From NCBI GenBank assembly GCA_948567375.1, contig OX419762.1, forward strand, positions 48,217,034 to 48,281,033: 64,000 nt of DNA, in the 5' to 3' direction. The position numbers and the translations under genes were made by a program. A model generated the notes under the pieces. The model saw only the letters and a program-made list of their open reading frames with translations, ran no database searches and was not told the origin of the DNA. Shown piece by piece: positions 59,620 to 64,000 of this stretch. The stretch is from Lunularia cruciata (taxonomy: Eukaryota; Streptophyta; Marchantiopsida; Lunulariales; Lunulariaceae). Position 1 is the stretch's first letter; each line of letters starts with the position of its first letter.

Positions 59620-59682
59620 CAGCCAACCCGGCCCCTAAAATCTCTCTCCTGGCTTTTGGTTCACTGCCCCTTCTGTGTCCAT

Positions 59683-60294
59683 TCATGACTCTTCTCCAAC
59701 GCCCAAATTCTGATCCCTGCTCTTTTGTGCATCGCTGAACTGCACCTCTTTCCTTCTAACTTGCCTCCTCTTCGGTTCTACTCGCTGTTGCTTTTCCCTT
59801 GCCTGCCCTTCACTATCTACCCGTTGATCAGATTTTCGTTTCTCTTCCACCATAGCATCCCAAGTGGCACCAACTTCCGCAATGATGGCAGTTATTACCA
59901 CTGGCACATCCCACCCTGATTTCCTCCGGACCTGCTCTGCTAGTCTCTTCTTCTCAACTTCTAGGTCTGCACATTGCTTCACTTCACTCATTGCACTATA
60001 CACACTAGGCTCAAATGCAGTGATTGCCATACTTACTTCATGTTTTTCCATGTGTCTTTCCAGCAGAGCCTTCATCCCTCCCCTATTACTGTTCAGCGGT
60101 GTTGGCTCCCCAGTATCATAGAAGGCTATCTTCTTCATCCCGGGTTCTCCAACAAACTTCACCCACTGTTTGCGTACTGCTTCTGATAGCTCTTGGCAGT
60201 CTCTTTTGGCATGACTCTTATTGTCACACCACATGCACCCATAGGGTTGCCTCCTCTCTCCATCCATCCTCGCAGTGCTACTCCCACTCTGCAA
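59683..60294 (-). pseudogene. Gag C-terminal part with zinc knuckle
   Basis: 203 aa. Zinc knuckle CMWCDNKSHAKRDC at residues 20-33 (CX2CX4HX4C), then a charged region with QVRRKSGWDVP and many K/R/E toward the end. The same frame continues left of the first Met, through a TAG, to about 60386 (MPKEGAVDEILQLMERLK), where family U begins. The gag N-terminus is therefore missing. It is in frame with the protease part. Confidence 0.78.
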
Positions 60295-60386
60295 CTAGTC
60301 GACCTTGGTGGTCAGAATCTTCAACCTCTCCATCAGTTGCAAGATCTCATCCACTGCTCCTTCTTTGGGCATCTCACTCACTTGCT

Positions 60387-63300
60387 ATCTGTGGTGCCCA
60401 CATTTTTTGTTTCTTCAAAATAAGGGAGAAAAAGTGTATAGAGAAGTCGGATTGCGCCTGTATGGCCAAAGAAGGCAAAGAAAAAAGTCTTCGGGATGAA
60501 ACCCAAAGTAAAGTGACTTTGGGTCATAAGGCAAAGTACTCGGAAATGCCCTGTCAGCATACAACCCAAAGTACAATTGTCTTTGTAACAGGGGGAGCTC
60601 AACCCGAGGTGAAGATAGTCTAACAACCTTTCATTGGGGCGAGAAATTCAAGAAGGGGCCGTTCAAAAACTGGTGGCCCTTAGGTTGATTGATAGTGACA
60701 GGTGCATGCAGAAGGTGTGATTTCTTGATAGAAACTCGAAGTGACAAAAGACAAAGAAGCGCAACTCTATAAAAATCAAACTTGCAACGACAAAATGTCA
60801 AGTAATTTTCCTTCACCGTTGAGAAATTGTCTTGCAGGTGATCGTGGGAAGGGAAATAGAGTTGGAATCGTGGTAGTGCGTAAAGGAGAAGTCACGAGAG
60901 TGAAATTGAGAGAGAGTGAGAAGGTAGAAGAGATGGGAGGAGGAAAGAAGAACTCTGAGTTTGCAGTGAGAAATCATGCAATTCGGAGGTTAGATGTAAT
61001 AGCGAGGATCGAAGTCTTGAGCCAACTTCGGATCACGTTTCTGGCATGGAACTCGAATGTAAGCTTTCCAAGATTCATGACAAAAATCATCAAGAGCAAG
61101 TGTCTTGATGGACCCAAGGAAGAAGGGAAGAGAGGAAATCCGGCTCGTAGGATAGAGTTGGATTGGAGACTTGTACTCGGGAAGGAAGCAGGCTCGGAGC
61201 AGGAGGCAACATTTCTTGGGAGAAGGAGAGATAGCTCAAGAGACCCAAGAGGTGAGAGATGCCTTCTTGTCAAAGAGGACAAAGAATGGGTACAAGGTTG
61301 AGAGCTACAAATACCCTGTGAAGAGAGGGATCGTGAGTGCACTTATGGCTATCTTGAAGCCGGAGCAAACCACTTATGTGATGAAACACCAAGCGGTGTT
61401 CTTTCACAAGCTTTTTGCAGGAGAACCAATCAATTGGGCGAGGTGTTTTCATGGGAGAACGAGCAGATGGTGTGGAATTTGCGGGATAAGTTGCCTCCAC
61501 ACTACATCGTTCCGTTTGCAGCACACTTCTACCTTGGGCTCAATTTGCTGAACTCGGCGGAGCAAAATCGGATGGTGTCACACTTCCATCCTGATGTGCG
61601 AAAGGAGGTCAACGTCAAGGAGCAGCAATACATCATGCAGATTAGGAGCACCGACGACTACTACGCGAAGACAGTGAAGAACGGGGAAGTCGCAGTGAGT
61701 ACCCCGACTATGAAGAAGAGGGGTTGGCAAGGTGACGCCGAAGACATGAAGAAACCTTGGAAGACATGGAGAGGCAACCCAAGGCAAGGTATGGTGGTAA
61801 TCGAGTCGGAGGACAAAGACTTAGAAGGAGATGCCGAGCTCAAAACTGAAGACTCGGAACATGAGGAGGAGCCTGAGCTAACACTGCAGAGTGGGGATAC
61901 GAGTAGCAATAGTGATGAAGGGGGAGAAATGACATTGACACCAGCGGCTAAAGAATACAAAGAAGAAGTGCAAGCAGAGATGGAAGCCGAAGACAATACA
62001 CAGTTGGAAGACAAAGTAACGGTGCCCAAAGAGAAGAAGATCGCAGTACAGCGAGGAGTTCGCTCGAGACATAAGGCAAAGTGTGAAGCGGGGCCGAGTA
62101 AAGCAAAAGAAGCGGTAAGTGAAAGCTCGGGAAGTGAGGCGTCGATTCCGATGCAAAGACTGCAGAGAAGAAGGCAAGTATCGGATGAACAGGAATTACG
62201 AAGAGAAGTGGCCATGCAAGAAGAAGTAACCCCAAGCAATGGAGTGGAGTACCTGCGGGATGTGGTATGTCCTCTACTAGTAAAGATGGAGTACAAGAAG
62301 AAGGAAATGCATTCGACATGTTCGGAGGTAAAGACTGTATTGCAGGTATTGACCAGATTTGAAGAAGAAAACTCGGAGTTGAAGAAGAGTATAACCCGAG
62401 GTGAGGAGGAAAGGGAAGTGCTGCAAGCGGAGGCAGTGGTGAGAAGTCAGGTAATTGAAGACCCGAAGAGAGGAGTCAGTTATCGAGAGGATCTTGTGAA
62501 GAAGAGTGACATAGCAAGAGAGAGACAAGTAGCGGAGTATGAAATCTTGAAGCAACAGTTTGCTGATTCAAGAGTAGAAGTAATCCATGCTATGGCAAGA
62601 GTAGCTGCAAAGGATCAGGAGCTCGATAGGGTGATGGAGAGTGTCGAGGAGAAGAAGCAACTTTGGCAACAAGAGTTGGCGGCACGATACAGAGAAGAAG
62701 ACCAATTATGAGAGGTACTTTTTAATCAGGAGGAGAAGGTGATACAAAAAGAGAAGGAGAAGGAGTCGGTGAAAGCCGAGTTTGAGGCGGAGTCGTCGAT
62801 GTATCGAGAGGATTGTCTCGCGGATCGTGAATGTGATAAGAAGACCAGATTGGAGCCATTGAAGGAGATAGTCATCCAAATGAATGCAATGTTAAGTACA
62901 AAAGCCAGCATTCGGATTGAGGAGACAAGGCTGCACGAGTTGAAGTTGTTGGTGCAGGAGACAAGGCAAAGACAAGCAAAGGATACAGATATGAACGCCT
63001 TGTTAACTAGTCTCAGAACTTGAGTAGACAGAAAGATCTTAGAGGTAGATGATAACATTGCGATTAGATTAGACTTAGTGAAAATAGAGATAGAAAAGCT
63101 TCGGAAAGATGTTAGAGCAAAACCCGAAGTAGATAACATAGGAGTACAAATGTCTTCGGAGTTACCATTGGAGACATTAGAGAAGAGTTGGTCGGGAGAT
63201 AAGGAGTTAGATAGATTAGCCACTAGTGGAATTTCAGATTAGGAAAGAGAATTGTTGGATCTGGTAGAAGAAGAAGAAATACAAAACCCGAGGACAGAGT

Positions 63301-64000
63301 AGTAGGAAGTAAAATTACTTCGGGTTCGGGATTGAAAGCCAATGACAAAGTAGACATCAGATCGGAGTAGTAACAATTTTGAGATTTGAAGAGGCAGATA
63401 TGAAGAGGTGCATTGTCATTTCGGATCTGCAGGTTAGAAGGGTTGTTGTAGAACGGTATAGTTGTTAGAATTATCGATTGATTCACTACTTAAGAGTGAC
63501 ATTCACAGTCAAATGTTGTTCTGTGCTCATAATTTTTGAGAATGGATAAAGCGAACTGCTGTGAAGTAGCGCTCGTCGCTTGAGCTTGATTTCAAGTATC
63601 AACGTTGAACTTGTGTTTGTGAGTGTGTGGAGAAATTCAAAGTGCAAGTCAAAGTGCTTGTTGGATGTTGGATTCCACAACCTCGATCTTCATTTTGTGT
63701 GTTTGATCCTAAGTGAAGTGCAATCAAAGCAATGCCTTGACAGATCTGAGAGGAATTGTAGTGTTGGTAGTATTCTGCATTTGTGAGTGCAGTGCAAGGT
63801 TGATGTGAAGCAATTTCAATCGAGGAAGTTGTGCCTTGAGTGGAGGGGTGGAACACAATTGTGAGGCAAAGTCGTTTTGCAGTGAAGTGCCATTTTTGAG
63901 AGAGCTTGAATCATCATAATCAAGATTGTTTGGAAAGTCAAGAGGGAGCATAGAGAAACTTCGGACCCAAAGCCGAAGGCAAAGACGGTCAAATTGGGAG
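60387..64000 (+). mobile_element. Family U repeat, copy 2 (continues past the window)
   Basis: It begins TGTGGTGCCCACATTTTTTG (60389) like copy 1 and interrupts the gag of the minus-strand element, so this is a mobile end. The leader 60410-60790 contains repeated CCCAAAGT and CCGAGGT words. The coding part follows, about 60795-63302. From 63303 to 64000 I see no coding sequence; it has GTGAAGTGC/GTGCAAGGT word repeats and may be the 3' end of the element. Whether the element has LTRs, and where it ends, cannot be told from this window. Confidence 0.6.
60795..63302 (+). pseudogene. Family U protein: conserved N-domain plus long coiled coil
   Basis: The frame starts MSSNFPSPLRNCLAGDRG (60795; also open back to 60741). 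Conserved with copy 1: HAIRRLDVIARIEVLSQL, FLAWNSNVSFPRF, RIELDWRLVLGKEA. Near 61220 the similarity moves to the next frame (TKNGYKVESYKYP, KRGIVSALMAI, QAVFFHKLFAGEPINW) and returns near 61440 (PPHYIVPFAAHFYLGLNLL). So two frameshifts cancel out. 61434-62711 continues with acidic and Ser-rich segments, then heptad-rich helix (LTRFEEENSELKKSITRGEE onward). TGA at 62709-62711, TGA at 63021-63023 and TAG at 63240-63242 interrupt one frame that ends at TAG 63300. Over 800 residues in all. No RT, protease or transposase motif was seen. Function unknown. Confidence 0.6.

Larger units (their letters stand above)
56870..60386 (-). mobile_element. Decayed chromovirus, minus strand, lacking RT and RNase H
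   Basis: Same family as the + element at 52680-56340, facing it tail to tail. Order on the minus strand: gag (60386-59683), protease (59619 to about 58911), then directly the post-RNase H linker (from about 58911), integrase zinc region (AGHMGVDKTL near 58550), decayed integrase core, integrase C-terminus (57791-57315), chromodomain remnant (DATWEPLSHL-type reading near 57380), and probable 3' LTR (about 57270-56870). RT and RNase H are absent, so it is an internal-deletion derivative. The right end is cut by the start of family U at about 60387. Confidence 0.8.

Noticed and set aside
60024-60623. 199-codon + strand frame
   Set aside because: Antisense to the gag of the minus-strand element in its first part and crossing the family U boundary; no domain.
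61661-62296. 211-codon minus-strand frame rich in Ser/Leu
   Set aside because: Antisense to the charged coiled-coil coding region of family U; Glu/Lys-rich sense codons read as Ser/Leu-rich antisense.

Overview
The window looks like nuclear DNA of a land plant, probably a seedless one (bryophyte or lycophyte). The evidence is an intronless plant-type GT47 (MUR3/KATAMARI-like) glycosyltransferase, plant retrotransposon families (Ty1/copia, Ty3/gypsy chromoviruses, a non-LTR family), a tRNA-iMet-type primer-binding site, and very low gene density. The clade assignment is inference. I saw no bacterial operons, rRNA, tRNA or CRISPR array.

Layout. 1-5.6 kb: no recognisable gene, one 158-bp tandem duplication. 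5.66-8.7 kb: badly decayed Ty1/copia relic on + (gag, reverse transcriptase and RNase H traces), with a 150-bp tandem duplication. 8.7-14.3 kb: nothing recognised. 14.3-21.75 kb: two copies of one non-LTR-type reverse-transcriptase repeat head to head, forming a large inverted repeat with arms of about 2.4 kb; the right arm is split by about 2.2 kb of unrelated DNA. 21.75-31.0 kb: intergenic, with a 157-bp duplication and a three-unit repeat. 31.5-33.06 kb: the only convincing intact host gene, a 518-aa type II membrane GT47 galactosyltransferase, with two perfect palindromes just upstream. 33-40.8 kb: AT-rich intergenic DNA with a decayed satellite-like array.

40.8-50.5 kb is a nested retroelement cluster. 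A repeat of unknown type ('family U') runs into a fragment of a Ty3-type integrase whose C-terminus carries a PHD finger. That fragment is split by a young, structurally complete chromovirus (42464-49057) with LTRs of 738-739 bp, a 5-bp target duplication CCTTC, PBS and PPT, and gag, protease, RT, RNase H, integrase and chromodomain. The chromovirus has six in-frame stops, one frameshift and an altered protease active site.

52.7-60.4 kb: two decayed chromoviruses of another family converge tail to tail; the minus-strand copy has lost RT and RNase H, joining protease in frame to the segment after RNase H. 60.39-64 kb: a longer copy of family U, abutting the gag of the minus-strand element and coding for a long charged coiled-coil protein with a few stops and frameshifts.

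The items most worth following up are the PHD-finger integrase, the ORF formed by the 3' LTR of the chromovirus reading into that PHD finger, the paired small ORFs between PBS and gag, family U, and the repeated occurrence of tandem duplications with a period of about 150-160 bp.
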